Positions 6,891-13,925 are shown, counted from the first letter of the stretch. The stretch is DNA of 20,455 nt from Nitriliruptoraceae bacterium (GCA_007131525.1 SLQK01000020.1:1-20455); one strand, 5' to 3'. The notes: generated by a model from the letters alone, not told the origin. A program made the numbers and translations.

Positions 6891-8227
6891 CGCCTCCGTA
6901 CCGTCAGGTCGAGGAAGTGGGTGGAACAGGAGATGCAGGGGTCGTAGTTGCGGATCGCCTGTTCACACTGCCACTGCAACGCGTCGTCGTCCAGATGCAG
7001 ATGGGCCTGGACGAACTCGAGCAGGTCCTCCTCGATGGCGGGTTGGTTCTGGGAGGTCGGTGGCACGATGACCGCGTCGGTGATCAGCCCCTCCTCGTCG
7101 AGGCTGTAGCGGTGGTAGAGGATGCCCCGCGGCGCCTCGGTGGCGCCGTGGCCGGTCCCGGCGACGGGCCGCACCTCCACGGCCGGGGTCTCGGGCCGCT
7201 CGTAGGCGTCGATGAGCCGGAGCGCCTCGTCGTAGGCGTACACCGTCTCGATCGCCCGCACCACGATGCTGCGGAAGGGGTTGGTCACCGCCTCGGCGCA
7301 GCCCACCTCGGCGGCCAGCTCCGCGATCTCCGACGGCAGCCGGTCGGCGTTGAGGTTGAACCGGGCGGCCGGCCCGACCAGGTACGTCCCGCCGTCGGTC
7401 ATGCGCCCGTGCAGCGCCGTGGAGTGCTCGATGTGCTCCTCGTGGAAGTGCTCCGGCCACGCCGCGATGGGCACGTCCAGACCGGTGCTGGTCACCAGCC
7501 GACCGTCCTCGATCGGGTAGCCGGTCGCACCCGGTGGCAGGGACTCGGGCTCCGGGCGCAGCGCGGCGAAGGTGTGGCCCTGGTCGAGTTCGGGGAACTC
7601 GAAGCCAGCCACCAGCCGGGTCGCCGCGATCGCGGCCTCCCGACCCCACAGCAGCTCGGGCACCATCTCCTGGAGCTCAGCCCGGGTCGGGGCCCGGTGG
7701 AACCCGCCGACGCGGACGTTGATCGGGTGGATCGCCCGCCCACCGACCACCTCGAGGAGCTGGTTGCCGGCCTTGCGCAGCCGGAGCGCCATCTCGACGA
7801 GTTCGCGGTGGTCCGCCGCCATCTCGATCGCGCCCTGGTAGCCGAGGAAGTCCGGGGCATGCAGCAGGAAGATGTGCAGGACGTGGCTCTCGATCCACTC
7901 GCCGCAGTACAGCAGCCGTCGGAGCTGACGGATCCCGTCGGGCATCGGCGTGCCCTCGGGGGTGCCGATCCCGCACAGCGACTCGATCGCGTTGATCGCC
8001 GACAGCTGGTAGGCGACGGGGCAGATCCCGCAGATCCGGGCCGTGATGTCCGGCGGCTCGAGGTAGGTGCGACCCCGCAGCATGGCCTCGAAGAACCGGG
8101 GTGGTTCGTAGATGCGCAGCTGCACCTGCTCCACCCGTCCGTCGGCCACCTCGACATGCATGGCACCCTCGCCCTCGACGCGGGCGAGGGCTTCGACGGA
8201 GATGGTGCGGTCGTGGCTGTGACTCAC
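6887..8227 (-). CDS. hydA: Group 3b [NiFe]-hydrogenase large (alpha) subunit
   Basis: This catalytic subunit holds the NiFe centre that splits or forms H2. The protein has 446 residues. The N-terminal L1 motif is RICGICPVAY with Cys66 and Cys69; the C-terminal L2 motif is DPCISCSTH with Cys431, Cys434 and His437. Nine residues follow His437 (FLDLTVRRR) and would be removed by the adjacent endopeptidase. The residue four after Cys69 is Tyr73, where many [NiFe] hydrogenases have His. The start is GTG (8225-8227) overlapping the hydD stop, and the stop overlaps the endopeptidase ATG. Gene order hydB-x-hydG-hydD-hydA and soluble subunits without Tat or membrane segments support group 3b (NADP-linked, formerly sulfhydrogenase) rather than groups 1, 2 or 4. 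Confidence 0.95.
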   Translation of the reverse strand: MSHSHDRTISVEALARVEGEGAMHVEVADGRVEQVQLRIYEPPRFFEAMLRGRTYLEPPDITARICGICPVAYQLSAINAIESLCGIGTPEGTPMPDGIRQLRRLLYCGEWIESHVLHIFLLHAPDFLGYQGAIEMAADHRELVEMALRLRKAGNQLLEVVGGRAIHPINVRVGGFHRAPTRAELQEMVPELLWGREAAIAATRLVAGFEFPELDQGHTFAALRPEPESLPPGATGYPIEDGRLVTSTGLDVPIAAWPEHFHEEHIEHSTALHGRMTDGGTYLVGPAARFNLNADRLPSEIAELAAEVGCAEAVTNPFRSIVVRAIETVYAYDEALRLIDAYERPETPAVEVRPVAGTGHGATEAPRGILYHRYSLDEEGLITDAVIVPPTSQNQPAIEEDLLEFVQAHLHLDDDALQWQCEQAIRNYDPCISCSTHFLDLTVRRR

Positions 8228-9024
8228 GTCGCCACCTCCTCGGGTTCGTGACGGCGCGACTCGCGGCGGAAGGCGGGTGCGTCGGCGTTGAAGCTCCGGA
8301 ACAGGCGGACCAGATCCGGGTGGTCGACCTCGAACTCCTCCTCCAGCCAGGTGGCCAGCGAGGCGGAGTTCGGGGACTCAGCCGGACCGAAGCAGCCGTA
8401 GCAGCCCCGGTCGAAGGCCGGGCAGCGGGCGTTGCACCCGGCCTGGGTGACCGGCCCCAGGCAGGGCGTGCCGTGCGCCACCGCCACGCACAGGTTGCCT
8501 CGCAGCTTGCACTCCACGCAGACCGAGTGGGTCGGGGTGACGGGCTTGCGTCCGGCCAGGATGGCGTTGATGACCTCGACCAGCTGGCTGGTCTCGATCG
8601 GGCAGCCGCGGAGCTCCAGATCCACCGGCACGTGCTCGGCGATCGCGGTGGAGTCCGCGAGCGTGTCGACGTACTCCGGTCGCGCGTACACCAGGGACCG
8701 GAAGGTCTCCACGTCCCCGAAGTTGCGCAGGGCCTGGATGCCGCCCGCCGTCGCACACGCCCCGATCGTGATCAGCGTGGTCGAGATGCTGCGGACCTCA
8801 CGGATCCGCTCCGCGTCAGCAGGGGTCGTGATCGACCCCTCGACCAAGGAGATGTCGTAGGGGCCCTCCTTGACCTCCCGAGTGGCCTCCAGGAAGTAGG
8901 CGATCTCGATCTCACCGGCGATCGCGAGCAGTTCGTCCTCGGCTGACAGCAGTGACAGCTGACACCCGTCGCAGGACGCGAACTTCCACACCGCGACCGT
9001 GGGGCGTCCGATCCCTAGCGTCAC
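8224..9024 (-). CDS. hydD: Group 3b [NiFe]-hydrogenase small (delta) subunit
   Basis: This electron-transfer subunit links the NiFe site to the flavin/Fe-S subunits through three Fe-S clusters. The protein has 266 residues. The proximal cluster is marked by Cys18 and Cys21 (KFASCDGCQLSLL), GACATAGG and RGCPIE. A Cys-rich C-terminal part (CVECKLRGNLC, GPCLGP-like TPCLGP, CNARCP, CYGCFGP) supplies the other clusters. There is no Tat signal, as expected for a cytoplasmic group 3 enzyme. GTG 9024 is preferred to the in-frame GTG 9033: the only Shine-Dalgarno (AGGAGGAGG at 9033-9041) is 8 nt from the former but overlaps or crowds the latter. The stop overlaps the hydA start (GTGA). Confidence 0.94.
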   Translation of the reverse strand: MTLGIGRPTVAVWKFASCDGCQLSLLSAEDELLAIAGEIEIAYFLEATREVKEGPYDISLVEGSITTPADAERIREVRSISTTLITIGACATAGGIQALRNFGDVETFRSLVYARPEYVDTLADSTAIAEHVPVDLELRGCPIETSQLVEVINAILAGRKPVTPTHSVCVECKLRGNLCVAVAHGTPCLGPVTQAGCNARCPAFDRGCYGCFGPAESPNSASLATWLEEEFEVDHPDLVRLFRSFNADAPAFRRESRRHEPEEVAT

Positions 9025-9032
9025 GGCACCCA

Positions 9033-9041
9033 CCTCCTCCT
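9033..9041 (-). promoter_or_regulatory. hydD: Ribosome binding site of hydD
   Basis: On the minus strand AGGAGGAGG lies in the 24-nt gap between hydG and hydD. Spacing is 8 nt to GTG 9024 but essentially none to GTG 9033, which decides the start. Confidence 0.7.
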
Positions 9042-9048
9042 CTCGGGC

Positions 9049-9891
9049 TCACAGCTCCCGGACATCCAGCAGGCCGGCGACCTCCGGCCAGCTGAACACC
9101 GGCCCGTCGCGGCACAGGAACACCGGGCCGAGCTGGCAGTGCCCGCAGCTGCCGACCCCGCACTTCATGTTGCGTTCCAACGTCACGTAGATCCGCTCCG
9201 GCGGCACCCCGCGCTTGAGCAGCGCCTCGGCGGAGAACCACATCATGACCTCCGGCCCGCAGGTCAGGACCACGCAGTTCTCGGGGTCGAAGGGCACCCG
9301 GGGGATCAGCTTGGTCACGACGCCCACCCGGCCGCTCCAGCCGCGGACCGCGCTGTCGACGGTGACGTGGACGTCGATGCCACGGTCGGCGTGCCAGCGG
9401 TCGAGGTCGTCACGGAACACGAGGTCCCGGGGGCTGCGGGCACCCTTGAGCAGCACGATCCGGCCGTAGCGCTCCCGGTACCGCAGTGCCTCCACGATGG
9501 CGGGGCGGACGGGTGCGAGCCCGATGCCACCGGCGATGATGACCAGGTCCTTGCCCTCGGCCTCCTCCATCGGCCAGGGGCGGCCGTAGGGCCCGCGGAT
9601 GCCGATCGTGGTGCCCGGCTGCAGGTCGTTCAGCGCGCGGGTCACCCACCCGACGGCGCGGATCGTGTGTGACAGCAGCCCTGGGGTGGCGGGATCGGAG
9701 GAGATCGAGATCGCGGCCTCGCCGATGCCGTAGACGTAGACCATGTCGAACTGGCCCGGCCGGAAGGCGATCGGGTGCTGCTGGGGTGCGACGTCGATCG
9801 TCACGATGTCGTGGGTCTGGTGCCGGACCGTGGTGATCTGGTACGGCCGGCTCGTCAGGGTGCCCTGGGTCGGGATGTCAAGGACGGTCAT
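9049..9891 (-). CDS. hydG: Hydrogenase gamma subunit, FAD/NAD(P)-binding with 2Fe-2S cluster
   Basis: This diaphorase-type subunit passes electrons between the hydrogenase Fe-S chain and NAD(P). The protein has 280 residues of the ferredoxin-NADP reductase / dihydroorotate dehydrogenase electron-transfer type. The FAD-binding barrel includes FRPGQFDMVYVYGIGEAAISIS. The nucleotide-binding Rossmann part includes IIAGGIGLAPVRPAI and LTCGPEVMM. The C-terminal 2Fe-2S ligands are Cys244, Cys249, Cys252 and Cys260 (CGVGSCGHCQLGPVFLC). The ATG (9889-9891) lies inside the 3' end of the upstream CNB gene (14-nt overlap). No strong Shine-Dalgarno is seen, so coupling is likely. Whether NAD or NADP is preferred cannot be read safely. 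Confidence 0.94.
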   Translation of the reverse strand: MTVLDIPTQGTLTSRPYQITTVRHQTHDIVTIDVAPQQHPIAFRPGQFDMVYVYGIGEAAISISSDPATPGLLSHTIRAVGWVTRALNDLQPGTTIGIRGPYGRPWPMEEAEGKDLVIIAGGIGLAPVRPAIVEALRYRERYGRIVLLKGARSPRDLVFRDDLDRWHADRGIDVHVTVDSAVRGWSGRVGVVTKLIPRVPFDPENCVVLTCGPEVMMWFSAEALLKRGVPPERIYVTLERNMKCGVGSCGHCQLGPVFLCRDGPVFSWPEVAGLLDVREL

Positions 9892-10375
9892 GATGGGTCA
9901 TCTCGACGAGTTGGGCGCGGGTGAACTGCAGCCGCTGGACGACCAGCTGGCCGATGCGCTGCGTGAGCGCCAGGCCGAACACCGGATCGGCAGCGATCAT
10001 CCCGCGCAGGTGGGCCGCATCGAGCTGGAGGAGGCGGACGGGGGTGAGGCAGCGGGCGTCGAACAGCCAACGGTAGGGAGGGAACAACCAGGACCAACCG
10101 ACCGGATCACCGCCGTGCAGGGTCTCCAGCACGATCGGGTCGTCACCGGGCTCGGTCACCTCCAGCGAGACATCACCTTCCAGCAGCAACGCCAGGGCGT
10201 CGGCCGGCTGGCCACGCTGGAGCAGGAAGCCGCCCGTCGGCAGCTCACGCTCACTGGTGACCTCGGCCATGGCGTGGACGTGGCTGACGTCGAGGTCGGC
10301 GCAGAAGGGGTGACCCGCGAGCCGCACACGCAGGGTGTCGGGATCGCCGGCGGTCAGCGAGGCGCGGTGGGTCAT
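9878..10375 (-). CDS. Cyclic-nucleotide-binding-fold (CNB) protein in the hydrogenase operon
   Basis: The protein has 165 residues and consists of a single Crp/CAP-type CNB beta-barrel (LPTGGFLLQRGQPADALALLLEGDVSLEV...) followed by a helix (QRIGQLVVQRLQFTRAQLVEM). No HTH follows, so it is not a Crp-type transcription factor. The segment replacing the phosphate-binding cassette reads GDPVGWSWLFPPYRWLFDAR. It lacks the Arg-(Thr/Ser)-Ala that contacts cAMP in CAP, so the ligand is uncertain. The ATG at 10378 overlaps the hydB TGA, but the next ATG (10375) is preferred because GGAGG at 10380-10384 is 4 nt from it and only 1 nt from the first. It is embedded between hydB and hydG with overlaps on both sides, which implies a role tied to the hydrogenase, such as allosteric control or subunit assembly. 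Confidence 0.85.
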   Translation of the reverse strand: MTHRASLTAGDPDTLRVRLAGHPFCADLDVSHVHAMAEVTSERELPTGGFLLQRGQPADALALLLEGDVSLEVTEPGDDPIVLETLHGGDPVGWSWLFPPYRWLFDARCLTPVRLLQLDAAHLRGMIAADPVFGLALTQRIGQLVVQRLQFTRAQLVEMTHHDRP

Positions 10376-11559
10376 CATCCCTCCTGCAGCGGGCTGGGCA
10401 CCATCGGCCAGGGTGCGACCTTGTCCTCCGAGGTCCGCCGGATGACGTCGACCTCCTCGGTGAGGTCGATGCCGACGGGACACCAGGTGATGCAGCGCCC
10501 GCAGCCGACGCACCCGGAGGTGTCGAACTGGTCGATCCAGGTCGCGAGCTTGTGGGTGAGCCACTGGCGGTAGCGCGACCTGGTGGAGTTCCGCACGCTG
10601 GCGGGTCCGGTGTGGGTGAACTCCAGCGAGAAGCACGAGTCCCACCGACGCTCACGACTGGCCCAGGTCCCGGCCAGGTCGGTGCGGTCCTCGACGGTGG
10701 TGCAGAAGCAGGTCGGGCAGACCAGGGTGCAGTTCGCACAGGCCAGGCACCGCTCGGCGATGGCGTCCCACCGCGGATGGTCGAGGTTGCCCATCAGGAG
10801 GCCGTGGATGTCCGTGGTGTCCAGCTGTCGCTCCAGCCGGGCCACAGCCGACGCCAGGACCTCTCTGCGAGCGGCGAGATCCTCCTCGGTCGCCTCGGTG
10901 TGCTCGAGATGCTCCAGCAGTTCCTCTCCGGCCCTGGTCCCCGCCCGCACCAGGAAACGGTGGTCGCCGTCGAGCAGCTCGGTCAGGATCAGATCCGCAC
11001 CCGACTCCATGCCGGGGCCGGTCCCCATGGAGCGGCAGAAGCAGGTCGCTGCCGGCGCACCGCACTCCACGGCGATCAGCAGCACATCGGACCGGTTCGC
11101 GGTGTACACCTCGTCGGGGACGACGCCGTGGAGCAGCACCCGGTCCTGGACCGCGATGGCCGCCACCTCGCATGGGCGCAGGCCGAAGAACGCGAACCGG
11201 CGCTGCGGACGCTCCGTCTCGATGATCTCGAAGTTGGCGTCATCGCGGGACTCTGCGGTCCACAGCGGCTGACGGGCCGGGAACAACGTCCGCTTCGCAC
11301 TGGATGGTCCGACGGCGAAGCCGAAGTAGGCCTCGTCGTCGCGACGGACGAGCCGGTAGTGACCCGGCGCCTGCTCGTCACCCCACCCCCGAGGGAGGTC
11401 GTCCACCTCCGTCACCGCTCCGTGCACGATGGCCTGGTCCCCAACGGTGGGGCCGAGCACCTCGTACCCCTCGTTGTGCAGCCGCTCGAGCAGGCGGGCG
11501 AAGCCGTCCTCTGACAGGACCGCGGGCCCGGTCGTGGGTTGCGCCGCTGGCGCGCCCAT
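10375..11559 (-). CDS. hydB: Hydrogenase beta subunit, 4Fe-4S dicluster protein
   Basis: This Fe-S subunit relays electrons between the HydAD core and HydG. The protein has 394 residues. The N-terminal part resembles sulfite-reductase-A/HydB proteins (FFGLRPCEVAAIAVQDRVLL, CGAPAATCFCRSMG). The C-terminal part has two ferredoxin-like clusters: CLACANCTLVCPTCFC starting at Cys271, and CVGCGRCITWCP with Cys350, Cys353, Cys356 and Cys360. Longer in-frame starts exist up to 11694, but ATG 11559 has GGAGG (11567-11571) 7 nt upstream, and the extra residues look non-coding. It is the first gene of the hydB-CNB-hydGDA-protease operon. The TGA (10375-10377) overlaps the CNB ATG. Confidence 0.93.
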   Translation of the reverse strand: MGAPAAQPTTGPAVLSEDGFARLLERLHNEGYEVLGPTVGDQAIVHGAVTEVDDLPRGWGDEQAPGHYRLVRRDDEAYFGFAVGPSSAKRTLFPARQPLWTAESRDDANFEIIETERPQRRFAFFGLRPCEVAAIAVQDRVLLHGVVPDEVYTANRSDVLLIAVECGAPAATCFCRSMGTGPGMESGADLILTELLDGDHRFLVRAGTRAGEELLEHLEHTEATEEDLAARREVLASAVARLERQLDTTDIHGLLMGNLDHPRWDAIAERCLACANCTLVCPTCFCTTVEDRTDLAGTWASRERRWDSCFSLEFTHTGPASVRNSTRSRYRQWLTHKLATWIDQFDTSGCVGCGRCITWCPVGIDLTEEVDVIRRTSEDKVAPWPMVPSPLQEG

Positions 11560-11566
11560 ACACGCA

Positions 11567-11571
11567 CCTCC
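11567..11571 (-). promoter_or_regulatory. hydB: Ribosome binding site of hydB
   Basis: GGAGG on the minus strand, 7 nt before ATG 11559. It decides between this start and the longer frame beginning at 11694. Confidence 0.7.
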
Positions 11572-11609
11572 GATGCCGACCGACGAGGGCGTCGACATCA
11601 ACGTCACCG

Positions 11610-11636
11610 ACGGTAGGGAGCGGGGGTCACCGTCAG
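11610..11636 (-). promoter_or_regulatory. Possible promoter of the hydrogenase structural operon
   Basis: On the minus strand CTGACG (11631-11636) and TACCGT (11610-11615) resemble -35/-10 hexamers, with a short 15-nt spacer. They would give a leader of about 45 nt before hydB. The hydB to 11799 gap (11560-11798) is divergent, so promoters for both directions must be near here. For the plus strand I see only a lone -10-like TATGGT at 11708-11713. Weak call. Confidence 0.25.
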
Positions 11637-11787
11637 CAGGGGCGATGGTCCCCACCCCACACCGACGGATGGGTCCGCTCGACCGGGTCACCACCGCCCG
11701 CGACCGCTATGGTCATCGATGAGGTCGATGGTCTCGCTGCGAGTCTGGCGATGGCCGATCGGCGGACCGATGGACGAGCCGGTAGCG

Positions 11788-11793
11788 AGGAGG
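11788..11793 (+). promoter_or_regulatory. Ribosome binding site of the small TM protein
   Basis: AGGAGG, 5 nt before GTG 11799. It selects this start over upstream in-frame ATG/GTG codons. Confidence 0.7.
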
Positions 11794-11798
11794 ATGGC

Positions 11799-12080
11799 GT
11801 GGGCAGGTCGAAGATCGCGAAGAAGGTCGAGAAGCTCGAGAAGGAGGCCGACAAGCTCCGCAAGAAGGCCGAGAAGAAGGGCAAGGAGCTGCAGTCCCAG
11901 GCGTCCGACCGGATCGATGATCTGAGTGACGAGATCAGCGGTGACAAGGACAAGGGCTCCAAGAAGGGGCTCATCGCGCTGGTGCTCGCCGCCGGCGCCG
12001 GAGCAGCAGCGTTCGTGCTGAAGAAGCGGCGCGACCAGGAACTCGACGAGGCGCTCTGGGACGAGCCCCGCTCGATCTGA
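11799..12080 (+). CDS. Small coiled-coil protein with one transmembrane helix (YtxH-like)
   Basis: The protein has 93 residues and no recognised function. Residues ~5-50 are very rich in Lys/Glu with heptad-like spacing (KKVEKLEKEADKLRKKAEKK) and should form a coiled coil or amphipathic helix. One hydrophobic helix follows at ~57-74 (GLIALVLAAGAGAAAFVL), then KKRR and a short acidic tail. This is the layout of small YtxH/gas-vesicle-like or envelope-associated actinobacterial proteins. Longer in-frame starts exist upstream, but GTG 11799 has a strong AGGAGG (11788-11793) at 5 nt. It is monocistronic and divergent from hydB. Nothing links it to the hydrogenase except position. Confidence 0.75.
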   Translation: MGRSKIAKKVEKLEKEADKLRKKAEKKGKELQSQASDRIDDLSDEISGDKDKGSKKGLIALVLAAGAGAAAFVLKKRRDQELDEALWDEPRSI

Positions 12081-12143
12081 TCGTCCCGACGGACTTCCAT
12101 GGTGGCCGGCCGCGTGCCGGCCACCGTGCTGTCCGGGGCTCGA

Positions 12144-12608
12144 TCACCCCCTGTGGTGCTCCTCCATGGCGGCCACGACCTCGGCCAGGAAGCGCCGGAG
12201 GACCTCGCGTTCCTTGAGGCTGTAGGGCGCCAAGACCCGTTCGAGGGTGACGGCCAGGGACCCGAAGAACTCGCCGGCCGTCGACTGCGCCGAGGGGGTG
12301 ATGGCGACCACCCGGCGACGGCGGTCGTGGGGGTCGGTAGACCGCTCGACGTGCCCGACCCGTTCCAGCCGGTCGATCAGCCGGGTGGTCGCCCCGGACG
12401 ACAGCTCGAGCGAGCGGGCGAGCTCACCCGCACCGAGGTGGCCACCTGCCATCGCCAGCGCCGAGAGGGCCTGGACGTCGGTGGCGTGGAGCGACTCCCG
12501 CGCTGCGAAGCGGGTCCCCATGGCGTGCATGTGGGACCCGAGCTGGTTGAGCAGTTCGACGATCTCCCGGACGGACCGAGCCTCGTCGGTGGGGCGGGGA
12601 GACGACAA
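12144..12608 (-). CDS. MarR-family transcriptional regulator
   Basis: The protein has 154 residues, standard for MarR. Order: N-terminal dimer helix (ARSVREIVELLNQLGSHMHAMG), winged helix-turn-helix at ~57-104 (HLGAGELARSLELSSGATTRLIDRLERVGHVER), and the wing signature DPHDRRRRVVAIT at ~92-104. A C-terminal dimerisation helix ends in AAMEEHHRG. The start is taken as TTG (12606-12608) because AGGAG (12615-12619) lies 6 nt upstream. The open frame extends further, but those residues are unlike the family. The effector and targets are unknown. The upstream DNA contains several inverted TGTGG/CCACA motifs that could be its own operator. Confidence 0.88.
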   Translation of the reverse strand: MSSPRPTDEARSVREIVELLNQLGSHMHAMGTRFAARESLHATDVQALSALAMAGGHLGAGELARSLELSSGATTRLIDRLERVGHVERSTDPHDRRRRVVAITPSAQSTAGEFFGSLAVTLERVLAPYSLKEREVLRRFLAEVVAAMEEHHRG

Positions 12609-12614
12609 CGCGGG

Positions 12615-12619
12615 CTCCT
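12615..12619 (-). promoter_or_regulatory. Ribosome binding site of the marR-type gene (TTG start)
   Basis: AGGAG on the minus strand, 6 nt from TTG 12606-12608. It is the only well-placed Shine-Dalgarno near the family-typical N-terminus. Confidence 0.6.
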
Positions 12620-12655
12620 CTCGGGGCTGGCGACGGACGGCGCCGTCCGGGCACG

Positions 12656-12740
12656 GGAACCCCAAAGGTGTGGTTCCAGCTGTGGAGTTCCAAGGCTGGA
12701 AGTATCCACACTCCCACAGGTTCATCCACAGGTCATCCTG
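12656..12740. promoter_or_regulatory. Cluster of inverted repeats upstream of marR, candidate operator
   Basis: Within this stretch: GGAACC/GGTTCC (12656-12661, 12672-12677), TTCCAGC/GCTGGAA (12674-12680, 12695-12701) and TGTGGA/TCCACA (12681-12686, 12705-12710). The pentamer TGTGG or its complement CCACA occurs five times (12669, 12681, 12706, 12714, 12726). GTATCCACA (12702-12710) and TCATCCACA (12722-12730) each differ by one base from the DnaA box. The stretch lies 48-132 nt before the marR start, within the 318-bp gap 12609-12926. Confidence 0.5.
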
Positions 12741-12791
12741 CCGCCTGTTCGTCCTGGCGGACACCCTGGGCCGTGATCACCGCCCTGTATG

Positions 12792-12820
12792 CGCACACCG
12801 CACACTTGGGTGTGGGTGCG
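12792..12820. promoter_or_regulatory. Imperfect stem-loop between plsC-type gene and marR
   Basis: CACAC (12801-12805) and GTGTG (12810-12814) around TTGG, extended by CGCAC (12792-12796) and GTGCG (12816-12820) with an internal bulge. It lies about 107 nt beyond the acyltransferase stop on that gene's strand, so it may be its terminator. There is no T-run. Confidence 0.35.
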
Positions 12821-12926
12821 TGACCTCGAACCGTCGCGGCACGCTGCGCTGTGCGGCGGTCCCGGGAACGGAGCCGCCCGAGGTCCCGGTGCGTCCCCCG
12901 TGCGCCGGGTCCTCGCATGTCCAGGC

Positions 12927-13742
12927 TCAGGCGGCACCGCCAGCGGTGCGCGGTGGCTCGTCGGTCCTGTCGGCTCCGTGGGCCTGCCGGGCCTCCCGGG
13001 CCCTGCGCCGCGCCTCGTTCTGGGCGCGGATCGCCGCCTCGGCCTCCTCGGGCGTCGGTGCGGACCCGCCCAGGTGTGCCGGCTGCCACCAGTCATCGGG
13101 TGGTGGCGCCGGGCGCTGGGGGTAGCTCGCCTGCGCACGGACGAGCTCCGAGCCGATGCGGTCCATGACCTCCCGCGTGCGCAGCATCGCCGTGCGTGCG
13201 GTGGGTCGGAACGCCTCGCCGTAGCGCACGACCACGGCGGCCCCCCGGGTCGGCCGCGCGGGTCGGCCCTTGGTCAGCAGACGCTGGGAACCCCACAGTG
13301 CCACCGGCACGATGGGGGCGTCGACGCTGTCGGCGAGCCGGACCACACCGCTCTTCGCCCGGCGTGGGACGAAGGAGGGGCTGATCGTGCCCTCGGGGTG
13401 GAGCCCGACCACCTCGCCGTCTTCGAGCACGGCCTGGGCGGCAGCCGCCGCCTGCATGGCGTCCCCGTGGACATCGACCGGGATCTGACCGAGCCGGCGC
13501 AACAGGAAGCCGGTGACCGGGTTGCGGAAGAAGTCGTCGCGGGCGAGGAAGCGCACCTCGCGCCGCGGCGCCGGTGGGCCGAGCATGACGAACGCGAAGT
13601 CGAGGTAGCCGATGTGGTTGCTGGCGAGCACGACGGGTCCGGTGCTCGGGATGTGCTCGTGGCCGGTGACGCGCAGGTCGACGCCGAGCGCACGGAAGCC
13701 GCCGAGGAACAGCGCGGAGCCGAACCGGTACAGGGCTGACAC
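12927..13742 (-). CDS. PlsC-type lysophospholipid acyltransferase
   Basis: The protein has 271 residues. PlsC-family enzymes transfer an acyl chain to a glycerol-phosphate or related acceptor at the inner face of the membrane. Motif I NHIGYLD (Asn42, His43, Asp48) and motif III HPEGTIS (~115-121) are clear. FLARDDFFRNPVTGFLLRRLGQIPVD matches motif II, and the VPVALWG segment is motif IV-like. The N-terminal ~18 residues are hydrophobic (LYRFGSALFLGGFRALG) and may sit in the membrane. A charged, Ala/Arg-rich tail follows ~residue 220. GTG 13742 is preferred to ATG 13766 because AGGAGG (13747-13752) is 4 nt away. The exact acceptor, 1-acylglycerol-3-phosphate or another, cannot be told. Confidence 0.9.
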   Translation of the reverse strand: MSALYRFGSALFLGGFRALGVDLRVTGHEHIPSTGPVVLASNHIGYLDFAFVMLGPPAPRREVRFLARDDFFRNPVTGFLLRRLGQIPVDVHGDAMQAAAAAQAVLEDGEVVGLHPEGTISPSFVPRRAKSGVVRLADSVDAPIVPVALWGSQRLLTKGRPARPTRGAAVVVRYGEAFRPTARTAMLRTREVMDRIGSELVRAQASYPQRPAPPPDDWWQPAHLGGSAPTPEEAEAAIRAQNEARRRAREARQAHGADRTDEPPRTAGGAA

Positions 13743-13746
13743 GGCT

Positions 13747-13752
13747 CCTCCT
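13747..13752 (-). promoter_or_regulatory. Ribosome binding site of the acyltransferase
   Basis: AGGAGG on the minus strand, 4 nt before GTG 13742. It favours this start over the upstream ATG at 13766. Confidence 0.6.
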
Positions 13753-13840
13753 CGGCTGTGCTGCACGGTGGCACCGACGGCAGGCTAGTCACGAGCGCCG
13801 AAGGCCTGGGGTCGGGCGCGGCGGTGCCGTGGCGGAGGTC

Positions 13841-13900
13841 GGGGTGCTGCGGGTTGGGGTCCTGCGGGTTGGGGTGCTGCGGGTTGGGGTCCTGCGAGAA
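13841..13900. repeat. 15-bp tandem repeat, four units
   Basis: Units 13841-13855, 13856-13870, 13871-13885 and 13886-13900 follow GGGGT(G/C)CTGCGGGTT. G and C alternate at position 6, giving a 30-bp higher-order period, and the last unit diverges after CTGCG into the adjacent hairpin. The array lies in the 324-bp gap 13743-14066 between two leftward genes, 99 nt upstream of the acyltransferase start. The short frames that run through it look non-coding. Confidence 0.85.
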
Positions 13901-13925
13901 GCAGCGGGATACGGCTGCTTCTCGC
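13894..13925. repeat. Stem-loop copy 1 of a repeated palindromic element
   Basis: GCGAGAAGCAGC (13894-13905) and GCTGCTTCTCGC (13914-13925) form a perfect 12-bp stem around an 8-nt loop. The stem extends to 15 bp with one G-T pair (13891-13928). It shares stem and loop sequence with the second element at 13979-14004. Confidence 0.85.

Noticed and set aside
12702..12730. Replication origin suggested by two near DnaA boxes
   Set aside because: Only two imperfect boxes, no AT-rich unwinding element, and no dnaA, dnaN, parA or gidB nearby. They are kept only as a possible regulatory site.
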